A stretch of DNA of 64,000 bases from Aquilaria yunnanensis (taxonomy: Eukaryota > Streptophyta > Magnoliopsida > Malvales > Thymelaeaceae). The DNA is taken from NCBI GenBank assembly GCA_039654915.1, contig CM077593.1, positions 61,448,501-61,512,500 of the forward strand, written 5' to 3'. Of the stretch, positions 10,220 to 22,861 are shown piece by piece. The notes beneath the pieces were generated by a model, which saw only the letters and a program-made list of their open reading frames with translations, made no database searches and was not told the origin of the DNA. The position numbers were made by a program, and so were the translations under genes. Each line of letters begins with the position of its first letter. The first letter of the stretch is position 1.

Positions 10220-12732
10220 TGTTACGGCCCTTCTAGAGGGAGGTAAGGATTTTAGAATTTAGTTTAGAAGTTTAATTTGAGTTTGCCTAGCAAGAATTAA
10301 GAAGTTTGCCAAAGTTCACTAAGTTCCGACAAGAATAAAGCTCTGAACTAAGTTCAGGGGCAAAATGGTAATTTTGCACCCTGAATGGCCGGGACGAGTC
10401 CCGAGTGTTTTAAAATGAATTTTTAGAACTTAACTTTTAACCTTAACTCAAACTCAACAAATAGACAAGGATTTAATCAAGAATTGTCAAGTTACAAAGA
10501 TGGGGGACCTAATTGCACTTAACTTGAAACCTTGGTGATCTTGGTTGCTAAGTGAGGGTTTAAGAAGGGAAAGAGGGGGAGAAGCTGCCATTAACACGTT
10601 CTTAAGCTTCCCTCACTCATTTCTCTCTCAAATTGAACTTGGAATCAAGTGATCTTGGTGTCAAGAGGCGCAATTAAGGGTGTATAAGCTTGGAGAAGTG
10701 ATTTTCAAGCTTGAATCCATGTTTTTGAGGCGTGGAAGAGTGTTTTTCTCCATCCCCTATTTTTGAACGAGGTATGATTCATGTTCTTGATTGAATTCAT
10801 GTTATTTGATTGATTGGAAGCTTGGGTTTTGGTTGAAAGAGGTGTTTTTGATGTTTAGGAGCTTTGTTTTGGTTTGAAATTGTGTAGAACTTTGGAAGCT
10901 TGTTTGGAAGAGGAAGGGTTCGAATTCTTGCTTGTTCTTGGTGTTAAGGTAAGGGAGAAAGTGTTTTTAAGTTGTTGGATTGCTTTTGGATTGAAATGGA
11001 TTGAGAAAGTTGAGTAATTTTTGGGTATGCTGTGAAGAAACGTTTTGGGAATTATGATGGACTAGCTAAATTCGAAGGGTTGGTTTGATGCTTCTAATGC
11101 ATCATAGTTTGGCTTTGATAGTTGGTTTTGTTCCTTGCAACATGTACTTCATGTGTATGAAATTTGGTAACTTTTGATGCATGTTTGCTATATGTATTTG
11201 GTTGCCAAAGTTCGTAGCAGCAATCGGCCAAATTCTGCATTTCTGCAGAATTGGCGACGCGGCGCCAATTGGCCCGAAAATTGGCGACGCGTCGCCAATT
11301 CAATTTTTCTTCACAGAGCGTTTGCTCGTCGGCGACGCGTCGCCAATCCCTTTTGCCTTTGGCGACGCGGCGCCAACACCTAAAAAATGGAGGGTTTGAC
11401 TTTTTGCTGCGTTGACCCGACCGAGACTACGGAAGGCTCGGAACGTGCCTAAGGGTCCGAGGATCCTGATGGTACTCCGAAACTTCCGAAAGTCCCACCG
11501 GAAGTATGAGTTTTCTTGAACTGTTTGAGGTAAGTAAGTTGCTTAGGCAACAAGTAAGGAAACAAATGTTGCAATTGAACTTAATTAGCTATCAATAGCT
11601 CAGGTGAGAGGTTTAGAACCCTCGTCGGCCTAGCCGTGCGGTAGCCACGAGGCCCCGAGGCGAAACCTTGTTCATCTAGTTTACATCAAAGAGGCCCTGC
11701 GGCCTAGTCTACAAGTCCCGTCATAAATTCCCCTGCATAACAACTAGGTGAGAGGTTCTATGTTTGAATGAGGCTTGCTAAGGTTCGCCCTTGAGCCATA
11801 TGATAGGTTGCTAAGTGATAGCGCTTGGCCTATATTTCAGGTTGCTAAGTGATTGCGCTTGGCCTGTATATGTGTCAGGTTGCTAAGTGATTGCACTTGG
11901 CCTGATACAAAGGACTACTTGAGGAGAGGTCTACCGGCCTAGTATATATATATATGACTAGTACCCTCATGCTGTGTGAGCTCGCAGCCAGAGTCCTAGT
12001 AATTTTTCTTGCAGGTACATTGAAGACCCTTACTGAGAATGTTGAATTCTCACTCCCTGTTTGTTATGCAGAGTCTGGAGTAGCAGGACCGGATAATCAC
12101 TGAGGATTATCACGGTAGTACCTTTTTGTCTGTAAAGGTACGGTAGTTGAGAAACTTTAAGTTTCTAGCCTGCTTAAGTGTTTAATTGGTCTGTTGGTCA
12201 GGCTGTGGTACTAACTTGCTTCTTCCTTTGGCTGCAGAGCCTAGTAGCACTTGGCAAAGGACTTGTGAGACTCGCCACTGGGACAGGAGTCCAAAGTGGG
12301 AGTTAGGGTAAAAGATCTCAGCAAAGTCTTGTATTTTGATACAGTACTTTATTTTGCCTCCAGTATTTATGTTATAAAGAGTCCTTGACTCAGGGGATTG
12401 TTCTCTGGGTGAGAGCATTAGTTACTTATGTATAAATGCTTTCACGAGCGGTGTATGTGTAGTTAATCACTCAAAGGTTGATTTTGCTATGCTTTGGCAT
12501 TTTGTATTTATTTATATAGAATTTTACCTAGCCGGCTAAATGTCTAAATGATTAAATGTTTTATGGTTTTAATAAACCAAGTCAAAGCATAAGTGCATAC
12601 ATATTGCATTTCTAGGTTAATCAACTAGTAGCATTGGATTTAATCCACACACATAACCAGCTAGCCAATTACAATCCACCGTGAGACAAACGCTCACAGG
12701 GTATCCCGGGCAGGGGCACGGGGATCGTGTCA
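10220..12732 (+). mobile_element. Solo LTR, 2.5 kb, gypsy-like
   Basis: It runs from TGTTACGGCCC to GGGATCGTGTCA (2513 bp) with perfect TSD TTACT at 10215-10219 and 12733-12737. Excision joins the two halves of the copia RT in frame. The length and ends resemble the large LTRs of plant Del/Tekay-type chromoviruses; that placement is from general knowledge and the strand is assumed from it. It contains short CpG-rich palindromes at 11251-11376 and a local repeat (GGTTGCTAAGTGAT, 3 copies near 11.8 kb). No gene is seen. Confidence 0.85.
11251..11376. repeat. Four copies of an 18-bp GC-rich (near-)palindrome
   Basis: TTGGCGACGCGTCGCCAA or a one- or two-base variant occurs at 11251-11268, 11281-11298, 11329-11346 and 11359-11376. 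The spacing is 30, 48 and 30 bp. Copy 2 is a perfect palindrome. The surrounding LTR is AT-rich, so this is a strong local composition break. Confidence 0.85.
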
Positions 12733-14007
12733 TTACTTGCCATCGTGGCAAATCCAGACCTAGAGTTACATCAAATGGATGTAAAGACTGCCTTCCTCAA
12801 TGGTGATTTGAGTGAGGAGATATATATGAGACAACCTGAAGGGTTTGTCTAAAAGGGTCAAAAGGACAAGGTATGTAGACTAAAGAAGTCTATCTATGGT
12901 CTTAAGCAAGTTTCAAGACAGTGCTACTTGAAGTTTCACCATGCAATCACAAGCTATGGTTTTGTGATGATGCATGAAGACCATTGAGTATAATTGTACT
13001 CTTCTGGGTCTAGTTTTGCAGTATTGACTCTATATGTAGATGATATACTGATTGCAAGTAATGGGCTTGCATTGTTAAGTACCATCAAGGGATGGTTGTC
13101 TTCCACTTTTGACATGAAGGACATGGGAGAGGCTGCTTTTATCCTAGGGGTTAAGATCCTAAGGGATAGAAAGGCAAAGCTGTTAGTCCTTTCTCAAGAG
13201 CCTTATATTGATAAGATTCTTGCAAGGTTCAACTTAACAAATGCAAAGCCCATGAGTACACCTCTTGCATATGGTTGCAAGATTGGAGAGGACTTATGTC
13301 CTAAGACTCCAAAGGAGAAGGAAGAGATGGCTCAGGTCCCCTACCTAAGTGCCATTGGTAGCTTGATGTACGCCATGTTATGTACAAGGCCAGACATCAG
13401 CCAAGCGGTTGCACTTCTAGCACGATATTCTTCCAACCCCGGTCTAGAGCATTGGAAAAGTGTCAAGAGGATCCTACGGTACCTCAAGGGTACTAAGGAC
13501 TATTGGCTTTGTTACCAAGGTAAAGACCTTGGTTTACGTGGCTATTCCGATGCTGATTGGGGAGGAGATATAGACTCGAGCAAGTCTACATCTGGTTACA
13601 TTTTCATGCTAAATGGTGGGGCTACTACTTGGTGTAGTAAGAAACAAACTTGTACAGCATTGTCCACAATGGAGGCTGAATTTGTTTCATGTGCCTCAGC
13701 TGTACAAGAAGCCCTTTGGCTAGGTTATTTCCTTAAAAATTTGGAGTCCAGGGTTTCTATTGAGAAGCCTATTACTATCTACAGTGATAGTATGGCAGCC
13801 ATGGCTTATACCAAAGACCCCAAATACCATGGAAAGACCAAGCACATTAGCATGAAATATAACTTTGTGCGAGATGCAATTGAAGAGGGTGAAGTTAGGA
13901 TTGAGTACATTTCTACAGACCTGAAGGTGGCAGATCCTCTCACTAAGCCATTGCCACCACTTGTATTTGCTCGACATGTTAGAGCAATGGGTCTTAGAAG
14001 ATTGTAA

Positions 14008-15264
14008 ATGTTGGATGTACTTCACCTCTTTGGTGTCACACATGTTATGTATTTTATGAAATACTCAGTTCAATTTTATGAATCACAACGAACAAATGAA
14101 CATGTCAAACATAGGTAGAGGATGACTTTCTCACACGAGTCATCCGCCCTTGATCTTTGTGTAAGATTAAGGATGAGACTGGCTAAAGACTTAAATGAAA
14201 CTTAAGTGAATGATACATTTAAGTGGGAATCATGCTCCAACACATGACACTTTAGCTTTTATGGTCGCCTTGATTCTGAGTAATCAAGATTCCATGCTTT
14301 GGTGCATTCTGTTTGTATGACCATTCATACATCCTAGCCTATGTTAGATGTAAGCTAGGGCTTACATGGAGAAATTTCATGGTTATTGACATGTCCTCCT
14401 TTTATGTGTTAAGAGGAGTACACTTAATGGTGTTTTAAGAGGGAGAAATGACACACTCCTCAATTGGAATGGAGATCACTCCAAGTAGGAGTGACATGAG
14501 TAAAACACCTTAGAAGTGTATTATGGAACTTTAATGGATGTGTTTCCAAGTGTTCCATGACCATGAAATACGACCAAAGAAGAATTTAAGCAAGTTGTCT
14601 CTATTCTTGCTTAGTGTGAGATTCTTCGAATCAGACTCTTAGTGACTATGGCTTGCTATTAGGAAGTTGAGTTAATTATGATTACTTTGATTGGTTGTCG
14701 AAGGTCTTAGAGAAATGAGACTGGAGTATCCTCTTTTTGGGTAATCATGTTAACTCATTGACCTAAGTAGTTGAAGCTAAAAAGGAAAGACATTAAGATG
14801 ATACACGTTCACTAAATTCAATCTTGGGCCCACATATTACTGTGAGTAGTATGCTAGATTGAATGACAAGTGATTGAAATGAGTACTCAATGCTTAATAC
14901 AATCATGGATTTCAAGGAGTTGAAATTCTAAGAAAGATACTGATTGTGATTAAGAAGTGTATCATATGTCTGGGGTCTGGGAGGCATAGTTTGATGTGTT
15001 CAAGCAAGCTTGATGTGTTTAAGCAACACACTTGAATTTGATGTGTTCAAAGGAAAGTTTGAAGAAGTTCAAACTATGAGGAGAGGACAATCTTCTATTG
15101 AGAGTCTAACAACCTCAATAGAAGAGACTTAGTGTGTGTGCCTGAGGTCGCACCCACAACTCTATATATGTAGAAGTGTCTGGATTATTTCGGCTATAAG
15201 GATTAAGGAATTTGTTTTGAGTGGGAGCTAGAACTTTAAAAGCATCTTAGTGCGAGTGGGAGTT
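14008..15264 (+). other. Copia 3' spacer between pol and LTR, no gene
   Basis: About 1.26 kb follows the pol stop with no reading frame of note. It ends in the purine-rich GTGCGAGTGGGAG before TGTTGGAATT, a typical copia PPT-LTR junction. Confidence 0.55.
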
Positions 15265-15314
15265 TGTTGGAATTTTTGGCGCACCAAGATCCTTTTAAGG
15301 TAGGATTTGAGCTC

Positions 15315-15620
15315 ATTGAGCTAACTCTAGCTTGAACAGCTATCTAAGGCAGCTAGAAGTAGCTCCCTTTAGCTCAAGTTAGCTTATGTCAGCTCACTGC
15401 AACTATAAGTAGCTCAGAGTAGCTGGACTTCAGCTCAAGTCAGCTCACTTCAACTATAAGTAGCTCAAAGTAGCTGGACTTCAGCTCAAGTTAGCTCAAG
15501 TTAGCTCAAGTCAGCTCACTTCAGCTTCTGGTAGCTGAGTGTAGCTGGACTTCAGTTCACTTCAGCTAAGAGCAGCTAACTCTAGCTCAAGGTCAGCTCT
15601 AGGAGCTGGACCTCAGTTCA
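15315..15620 (+). repeat. AGCTCA-type minisatellite in copia LTR
   Basis: Imperfect repeats of AGCTCAAGTTAGCTCA and AGTAGCTGGACTTC fill about 300 bp, with about thirty AGCT sites. There is no reading frame. Confidence 0.8.
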
Positions 15621-15769
15621 TGATGCTTGGTTGGCGCTCAAAGGAGCTCAATGGTGCATAAGTAGCATAGTGAGCTAGCTTTGTGCCAGCTCACCTTGCT
15701 TTTAGCTCAAAACCACCAAGAGACACATCTTTTATGTAAAGGTGTGTCTTTTCATCAAAAGAGATGACT

Positions 15770-16060
15770 ATTGGCTAAAAGAACATGTCCTTTCATCCAA
15801 AGGAAGTGTTCCTTGGCTCTAAAAGACATGTATTTTCGCCCATAAGGTAGTTATGGGTGGTTATAGGCCAAAGGAAGTGTTCCTTGGCTCTAAAAGACAT
15901 GTATTTTCGCCCATAAGGTAGTTATGGGTGGTTATAGGCTAAAGGAAGTGTTTCTTGGCTAAAAGACATGTATTTTCGCCACCATACATGACCCTTAGCC
16001 AAAGGAAGTGTTCTTTGGATTATAAGACACCTTTCTTGGTGTAAAGGTGTGCCTTTTGGT
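15770..16060 (+). repeat. About 80-bp tandem repeat, 3 degenerate units
   Basis: Units share AAAGACATGTATTTTCGCC, a GTAGTTATGGGTGGTTATAG block and AAAGGAAGTGTTCCTTGG. AAGGAAGTGTTCCTTGG is itself partly palindromic. The array lies just upstream of a TATAAATA at about 16065, so it may form part of the LTR promoter region. Confidence 0.65.
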
Positions 16061-16929
16061 CATCTATAAATAGCCTTTAGTGGCTGGCCATTTTAAGCAC
16101 GAATTTGCACTCCATTTGCTCCATTTTTCTTGAGAGAAAATTGTTCTCCTCCTATATCCTTTAGAGGCCGAAATATTAAACACTTCTTGAGAGCATTGTG
16201 GGTGGATTTACATAGAGATTGTTCATCTCTATTCAAGCTTCAAGGTGCCCCTCTAAGATCAAGTTCTCCCTCAAGGTTTTGCCAAAGATAACCAAGAAGA
16301 AAGGTGCACATCTTTTCTTGGTTTAGTAGCATGTTAGGTTTCATTTCTTATGTATGTTCTTAGTAGCATGCTAGGATTTATTTAACACAACATGTATGTG
16401 ATCTTGATATGTTATATAACATGTTATGCATGCTTATGTTGAATTAAAATGAACGAATATGCATGTGGTATATACAAGAAGAAAGATAACATAAAAGTAT
16501 GTTATCATAAGATCCTGAAATCTTCACTAGCCTAGTCCTAGGCCTGAGGCACTAGCGTGGGACCTTAGTGCACCAAACTTGGCTCTGCCCACTAGACTTG
16601 TATTACTCCTGCACATAGTATTCAAGGGGAGGTTATTTTGTGCTTAGGTGATGACCTAGCACAGTTGGCAAGTCACGGCTTACTAGAGTGAGTTCAGGGT
16701 TAGAACTCTCTAAGCTTAGGACAACGTCCCATATGTGGACTAGGGTGAGGAGGGGTCCTAAGGGACTCGAGTATATGCACATATATTAGGCCGTAGACTG
16801 TCATAAGCTCATGGTAGATTTGTGACATTTATTGTCCAGTGTCCTCTAGGGTTTTATTTTGCAGGTACCTCAAAGACCCCTCACTAGGAATCTATGATTC
16901 TCACCTCTTAGTTTATATGTACAGGTTTG

Positions 16930-18342
16930 TGTTAGTGTTGTGCCCAAAAGCCAATCATGAGATGATTGTATTTTTGCACATTGAGCCATGACATTTTATT
17001 AAGGCTTTAATCTAGCAATTATGTTCATTGTTTTGTTTCTATGTAACGTAATAAACATAATTCTAACCCTAGAATAATGATATTCTCAAATGTCCCTGGT
17101 CTAGTATTATTGTGGAGCGGGTTACAATAATACATAACGACTAGCATATGTGGAGACTAGTATGAGATATGTAGTCTACATATGGGTACAAGTTTGAGAA
17201 CTTGTTAAAAGACCGACCCACCATGAGAATGCTACATGGATCATTATATGAGTGTCATAAGTGATTCTCGTAGTGATCATGGTTTGTGTAGTCCTTTGAC
17301 CAAAGATCATCGAGGTTTTCTACATGTAAGTCACATACTATGATACTTCCCTTTGTTGCTCATAACTGAGTGAACTTGAAAGAGGTCATTGGGTATGTCA
17401 CATATCATGCAGAGGGTTTTGTATGATCAAGATGAGATTTGTCCCTCTTATGTAACGGGAGTGATATCTTTGGGCCTTTTGATAGAGTAAGACTTAGAAA
17501 ATGCATGGCCATGCTCAGATGAGTTGATATATGATATCAATGTCATCGGTTTAAGTTAGTCTACTCGGTAATCAAGAAACAAAAGATTGGGCTATACAAG
17601 AGCTTCACATTCCATGTCTCGTGCCTAGTCTTGATATCTTGGACAAAGGGACAATGGCATATATCGGTAATGATCATAAAGGTTTAATTGAATCACCGAC
17701 AATCTTGTCACTTGGGTAATAATGATGTGTTGCTAAACACTGCTCATTGCTTATGATCATAAATGTGATTTATGATCATTGCCAATGTGGTAAGAGCCTA
17801 TTAGGCTGCACACATATAATTATTTGGATTATTAAAGTGCATGGGCTAATTATTTGGGTTATGGTTTCATAATAATTTCATATTAATAATTGGCCTGAAA
17901 GTTGAACCGTTATTAAGCCCAAAATTAAAGCCCAATTGGATTGGGGCTTTGAAACCCATTAGGCCTAGAAGTTGAGTCCCACTATAAATAAAACTTTTAG
18001 TGTGAAATTAGTAGCCCTACCCTAGCCTCCCAAAAAGAGATAGTCGCACTCTTCTCTTGCAATTCCTTGGAGGACGCAAGCTAGCACTGTGAGCACCAGA
18101 GAAACACATCTGCGGAGATGTGGTGGAAGCGTGGTGATCCCAAGAAGCTCGTATGGATACCATAGAGAGCTTGAACACGTCAACTGTTCTGGTTTTTATG
18201 ATTCGATTCTACAGTTTGGTGAAAGATCTCAACTGAAATTAGGTATGAAAAATTTCAAACACCCGGTTTACCCTATTTCACTTGGATCCTAGAGGGTTTT
18301 GGTTAAATTTCCTTGCACTTGTTTAGCTCCCAAAACCTTACA
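16930..18342 (+). mobile_element. Solo LTR, 1.4-kb copia-type family, copy 2
   Basis: It runs TGTTAGTGTTGTGCCC to CCAAAACCTTACA, the reverse complement of the other copies, so this LTR is in plus orientation. The TSD GTTTG at 16925-16929 and 18343-18347 is perfect. Many point differences from copies 1, 4 and 5 suggest an older insertion. Confidence 0.88.
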
Positions 18343-18347
18343 GTTTG

Positions 18348-19500
18348 GGTGGTTTAGCTAATAACCCAAGATGGTTGTTGAGCTAGTTAAGCAAGTACAA
18401 GTTATACTTGCTAATTTGTATTTATCCAGTTGGTTTATTGGTTATGTTACATACTAACTATGTTGGATTAACCTTCAGCGGCGATTGATCTAGGAGCACA
18501 AGGGGGAGGTTGAGGCTATGGGCAATTGAAAGGTAGAACTCAGGAGGTCAGCCTAGTAGAGTCATCTCAGTAGGTCATGCTTGAGTACATAATTGTACTA
18601 GATGCCTCTAGCAACATTTGTTAGTTTTATGTTTTGGTTTATGATTCATGTACATAGCTGACTAACGTACATAAGGTTGTTGCATGTAGAAAATGTGTTG
18701 ATGGATTTGGCTAGTTTTACAATTGTTTTTAAGTGTGATACCACCACTATTTTGAATTTTTTAATTTATGTTTAAATTTCCATGATGAAGCTACCCATGC
18801 ATTATTTAATGCTAGTATCTAGGTTAGTAAGCTTAGGTCACATGCATTAGTTTTTATCACAAGAAAAGAAACCAATAAATACGAACAAAAACCTGGGAAT
18901 TTCCCTAAATTCCTAGTGAACTTGGGTAGCAGGCTGCCACAAGTGGCCTAGGGCAGCCACAAAAGATGCTTACAGTAAATGGATCTACAAATCAATTGGC
19001 TATTGGGGGAAGGGTAGGTGATGGCCAAAGGCCTAATACGTAGGAGTTCTCTTCTAAGTCCTAACCTCAGCTATCAAAGGGTTTGGTCACAGTACTTCAA
19101 AATACTGACAAAAATTGTTAAGGAAGTACTACGCAGTGCATGCACGATGCTTCCTCAGATCTGTGTCAGGATAGCTGGCAATAGAGGTTGTTGGGGGAAA
19201 ACAAACCCCTGACCTCATATCCCGCCGGATGTGTGGATAGTAGATCTGAGGTATAGCTACTAAGCATCAGCCTTCTGAAATAAGTATAAAAAGGAGACTT
19301 CTCTAGGCCTAAGGTACACACACATACACAGATAACTCTATTGAGCTTTTCTCATACTCCCAGTTATATTACTTGTTTACTTAGGTACTGGAGATTCTCT
19401 CCCCAAAAAATATTCTAAGGGACTCCCTTTGCCCTTTCTTTTCTGGTGTCTTTTAGGACTATAGCTAAATGGAGTACGCATATCTAAAGGGCTAGATGCA
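18348..19500 (+). other. LTR-like remnant sequence, no gene
   Basis: The sequence to about 18.96 kb continues the LTR-like host of solo copy 2. From about 19.26 kb a TATAAA at 19285-19290 is followed by a pyrimidine-rich tract and CTTAGGTACTGGAGATTCTC. That layout resembles the LTR at 6588-7522 downstream of its own TATA box. It may be the LTR of the gypsy element that follows, but ends and TSD cannot be fixed. Confidence 0.35.
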
Positions 19501-19803
19501 AAACTCAAGTGACCAAGAGCTCCATGGACATGACAAAAAAAGTGCATATTCCACACTAAGAGTCCTGTTGATGACAAAGTGTGTTGCTTGATCATTGATG
19601 AAAGAAGTAGCATAAATGTGACTAGCATAATTTTGGTGGAGAAGTTACAATTACCTTCCTATAAACACCCTCAACCTTACAAGTTACAATGACTAAATTA
19701 TGATGCTGAGGTTTGGGAACAAAGGCAAGTTATTATTTATTTTCAGATTGGTTCTTATCAAGATGAAGTGTTATGTGTTGTGGTTCTTATGCAAGTTTGC
19801 AAT

Positions 19804-21217
19804 TGTAGGGTTTCGGGTGCCAAACAAGCATAGCAGAATTTAACCAAAACCCTCCAGGATCCAAATGAAACGGGCTAAACCGGGTGTTCAAAAACTTTCA
19901 TACCTAATTTCAGTTGAGATCTCACACCCAACTGTACAGTTGAATCACAAAACCTGAATAGTTAGCGTGTTCAAACTCTGTATGGTATCCACATGAGACT
20001 CTTAGGATCACCATGCATCCACCACATCCCGATAGATGCATTTCTCTTGCGCTTGCAGTGCTAGCTTGCATCCTCCAAGGAATAGTAAGAAAAGAGCGCG
20101 GCTGTCTATTTTTGGGAAGCTAGGGCAAGGCTGTGAATTTCTCACTATATATTGTATTTATAGTGAGACTCAACTTCCAAGCCTAATGGGTTTCAAATTC
20201 TTAACCCAATTAGGCTTTAATTTCAGGCTTAATAATGGCTCAACTTTTGGGCCAATTGTTAATGCAAAATTATCATGAAACCATAGCCCAAATAATTAGC
20301 CCATGTACTCTAATAATCCAAATAGCCTTTCTGTGTGCAGCCCAATAGGCTCTTACCACGTTGGCAATGATCATAAATCACATTTATGATCATAATCAAT
20401 GAGCAGTGTCTAGCAACACATCATTGCTACCCAAGTGACAAGATTGTCAGTGATTTGACTAAAGCTTTATGACCATTACCCATATATGCCATTGTCCTTT
20501 TGTCTAAGATATCAAGACTAGGCACAAGACATGGAATGTGTCACTCTCGTATAGCCCAATTTTTGGTTTCTTGATTACCGAGTAAACTAACTTAAATTGA
20601 TGTCATTGATATCGTATATCAACTCATTTGTGTATAGCCATGCATTTTCTAAGTCTCACTCTATCAAGGGTCCTGAAGATATCACACCCGTCACATAGGA
20701 GCGACAAATCCAATCTTGATCATACAAAACCCTCTGCATGATGTGTGACATACCTAATCACCTCCTTCAAGTTCACTCAGTTATGAGCAACAAAGGGAAG
20801 TATCAAAGTATGTGACTCATATGTAGGGAACCTTGATGACCTTAGGTCAAAGGACTACATATACCATGATCACTATGAGAATTACTTATGACACTCATAT
20901 AATGATCCATGTAGTGTTCTCATGTTCGGTCGGTCCAATACACAAGTTCTCCAACTTGTACCCATATGTAGACTACATATCTCATATTAGTCTCCACATA
21001 TGCTAGTCGTTATGTATTATTATAACCCAATCCACAATAATACTAGACTAAGGACATTGAAGAATATCATTATTCTAGGGGTATAATTATGTCTATTGCA
21101 TTACACAAAAACAAAAGAACAAACATAATTGTTGGATTAATGCCTTAATAAAATATCATGACTCAATGTGCAAAAATACAATCATCTCATGATTGGCTTT
21201 TGGGCACAACACTAACA
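19804..21217 (-). mobile_element. Solo LTR, 1.4-kb copia-type family, copy 3
   Basis: It runs TGTAGGGTTTCGGG to CACTAACA (1414 bp) inside the gypsy protease region. The flanks GCAAT and ACAAC each differ by one base from a plausible original GCAAC, so the TSD is decayed. It is more diverged than copies 1, 4 and 5. Confidence 0.82.
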
Positions 21218-22022
21218 ACAACATCTTACTTGGATGGCCATGGTAATTTAACATGAAGGCTACTCATGATGGTTATAAGAATGTGTACTCTCTTGTGTAC
21301 AAATGAAGGCCGGTTGTTTTTTTCCTACTCTCACCACAATAAGTCTTGTAGGTTTAACATAAAATTTACTGTATTAAGGAGAGGAAAGAAGATAGTAGGA
21401 GAAAAACTTCTAAGAGGAAAACTAAAAGAACAAATGAGGGAAAAGGTAAAGAGAGTAGAATTTAAAGGAAAGATAGAGGAGTGTTCCTCAGAGAAAATCA
21501 ATAAAGATAAGATAAAAGAATAAATGAGTGTTTTTTCCAACAATGAGATACATGAGGAAAACATTAAAAGCATAAAGGCCAATACCTATCTGACTTTTCA
21601 AAGATTTTTTTTCTTGCGATAAATGAGCTAACCTCTCTTCCAAGTGAGGTTTTGTCTGTGTTACATGAGTTTGAGGACATATTTCTTGATGAGGCAAGTT
21701 TATTGCCCCTAATTTGAGGGATTGAACATAAATTTTATCTAATTCCTGGAGCACCAATCCTAAATGGGGCAGCCTATACAAGCAATCCTAAGTAGACTAT
21801 GGAAATTCAAAGGCAAGTAAAGGATTTGTTGCCAAAGGGCTATGTGAGAGAGAGCATGAGTCCATGCATTGTACCTATGCTTTTGGTGCCAAAAGAGAAT
21901 GGATCTTGGCACATGTGCATGGATTATAGGCTTGTCAACAAAATCACAGTGAAGAATAGACATCGCATTCCTACACTTCATGATATGTTAGCTAAGTTTC
22001 ACGATTCTACTGTGTTTCCTAA

Positions 22023-22724
22023 GGTCTAGTTCATTTCACATGTAGTAGGTCATGTTAATGCATTAAAACCGATTTGGACTGTTTTAATGGTCATTATAGA
22101 CTCACATTTCACAATTCCTATTTTACCCCTATCATCATCGCATGTTTTTACTTGCTTGAAACCTGCCATGGACTGAAATGCATCCACTTCATTCTGCTAA
22201 CCCCCTCTTTTTCAAGTGAATCACCACTTCCAATTATGGTTTCCCGCCAATGCAAGCAAATTTCCACCTTTTATTAAGGTCTCCCTCCAATCCAGGCAAA
22301 TTTTGACCTCCTTTTACCAGCACACAGGTCCCTTGAGTAGATCTATCCCTTCAAGCCTTTTGGGCTTTTTCGTGCACTGAATCCACAACAATTGATGTTA
22401 AGGATTCCGCAATGGCTAGAAGCATGGTCAAACAAAGATTTTAGCAAACTTGGTCCACCACCTTTGAGTTTGTAAACCAAGGTTAGGACCGTGGTGCAAT
22501 GAACAAAGGGATGGGCATAAGATAATGGAACAACAACATGGAGCTTGCATTATGCTCAAGGTTTGGTTGTCAGTTGAGGTCATGATAGAGAAGACAAACC
22601 AATGGTAGCCAACCATAATTTCTCTGACAAACAAGCCCGAGTTTGTTCAGTGACCAGCCTAGTCAAACACATGTTGTGGTCAAAACAAATTTGGACAATG
22701 TTTGAATGAAATATGAACTAGGCC
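22023..22724. mobile_element. Tourist-like (PIF/Harbinger) MITE, 702 bp
   Basis: The terminal inverted repeats read GGTCTAGTTCAT on the left and, on the complement of the right end, GGCCTAGTTCAT. The flanking trinucleotide TAA is duplicated (22020-22022 and 22725-22727). Removing the element and one TAA restores the gypsy RT frame (VFPKIDVKSGYH). TIRs of this kind with a TAA/TTA TSD are diagnostic of the PIF/Harbinger group. No transposase is present. Confidence 0.82.
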
Positions 22725-22861
22725 TAAAATTGATGTGAAAAGTGGATATCATAAATTAGGATAAAGAAAGAGGATGAGTGGAAAACAACTTTTAAAACCA
22801 AATTTGGGCATTATGAGTGGTTAGCCATGTGATTTGGTTTAAGTAATGCACCTAGCACTTT

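Larger units (their letters stand above)
7523..14007 (+). pseudogene. pol: Ty1/copia pol (integrase, RT, RNase H), split by two solo LTRs
   Basis: The coding pieces are 7523-8575, 9997-10219 and 12738-14007. Removing the inserted LTRs together with one TSD copy each joins them in frame. Integrase is visible as DDYTRF, TDRGGEY and QNGVSERKNR. RT has the VKFTSIRILL block, then TAFLNGDL and YVDDILIAS at about 13032-13058. RNase H has SDADWGGD and STMEAEF and ends in GLRRL before TAA. At least five in-frame stops are visible (TAG 8455-8457, TAG near 10149, TAA 12850-12852, and TGA and TAA near 12986-12995). The N-terminal gag and protease were separated by the Tat insertion and lie off-window. 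It is a dead copy. Confidence 0.9.
15265..16500 (+). mobile_element. Start of copia 3' LTR, 3' border unresolved
   Basis: TGTTGGAATTTTTGGCGC follows the purine tract and is the expected copia LTR start. The downstream border cannot be fixed. From about 16.5 kb the sequence resembles the later part of the 2.5-kb LTR at 10220-12732 (GCAGGTAC...AGACCC...TTCTCAC blocks), so either a second LTR remnant starts there or the LTR is long. The LTR includes two minisatellites. Confidence 0.5.

Noticed and set aside
11174..11399. Frames with repeated GDASPI-like peptides
   Set aside because: They are produced by the palindromic repeats in a non-coding LTR.
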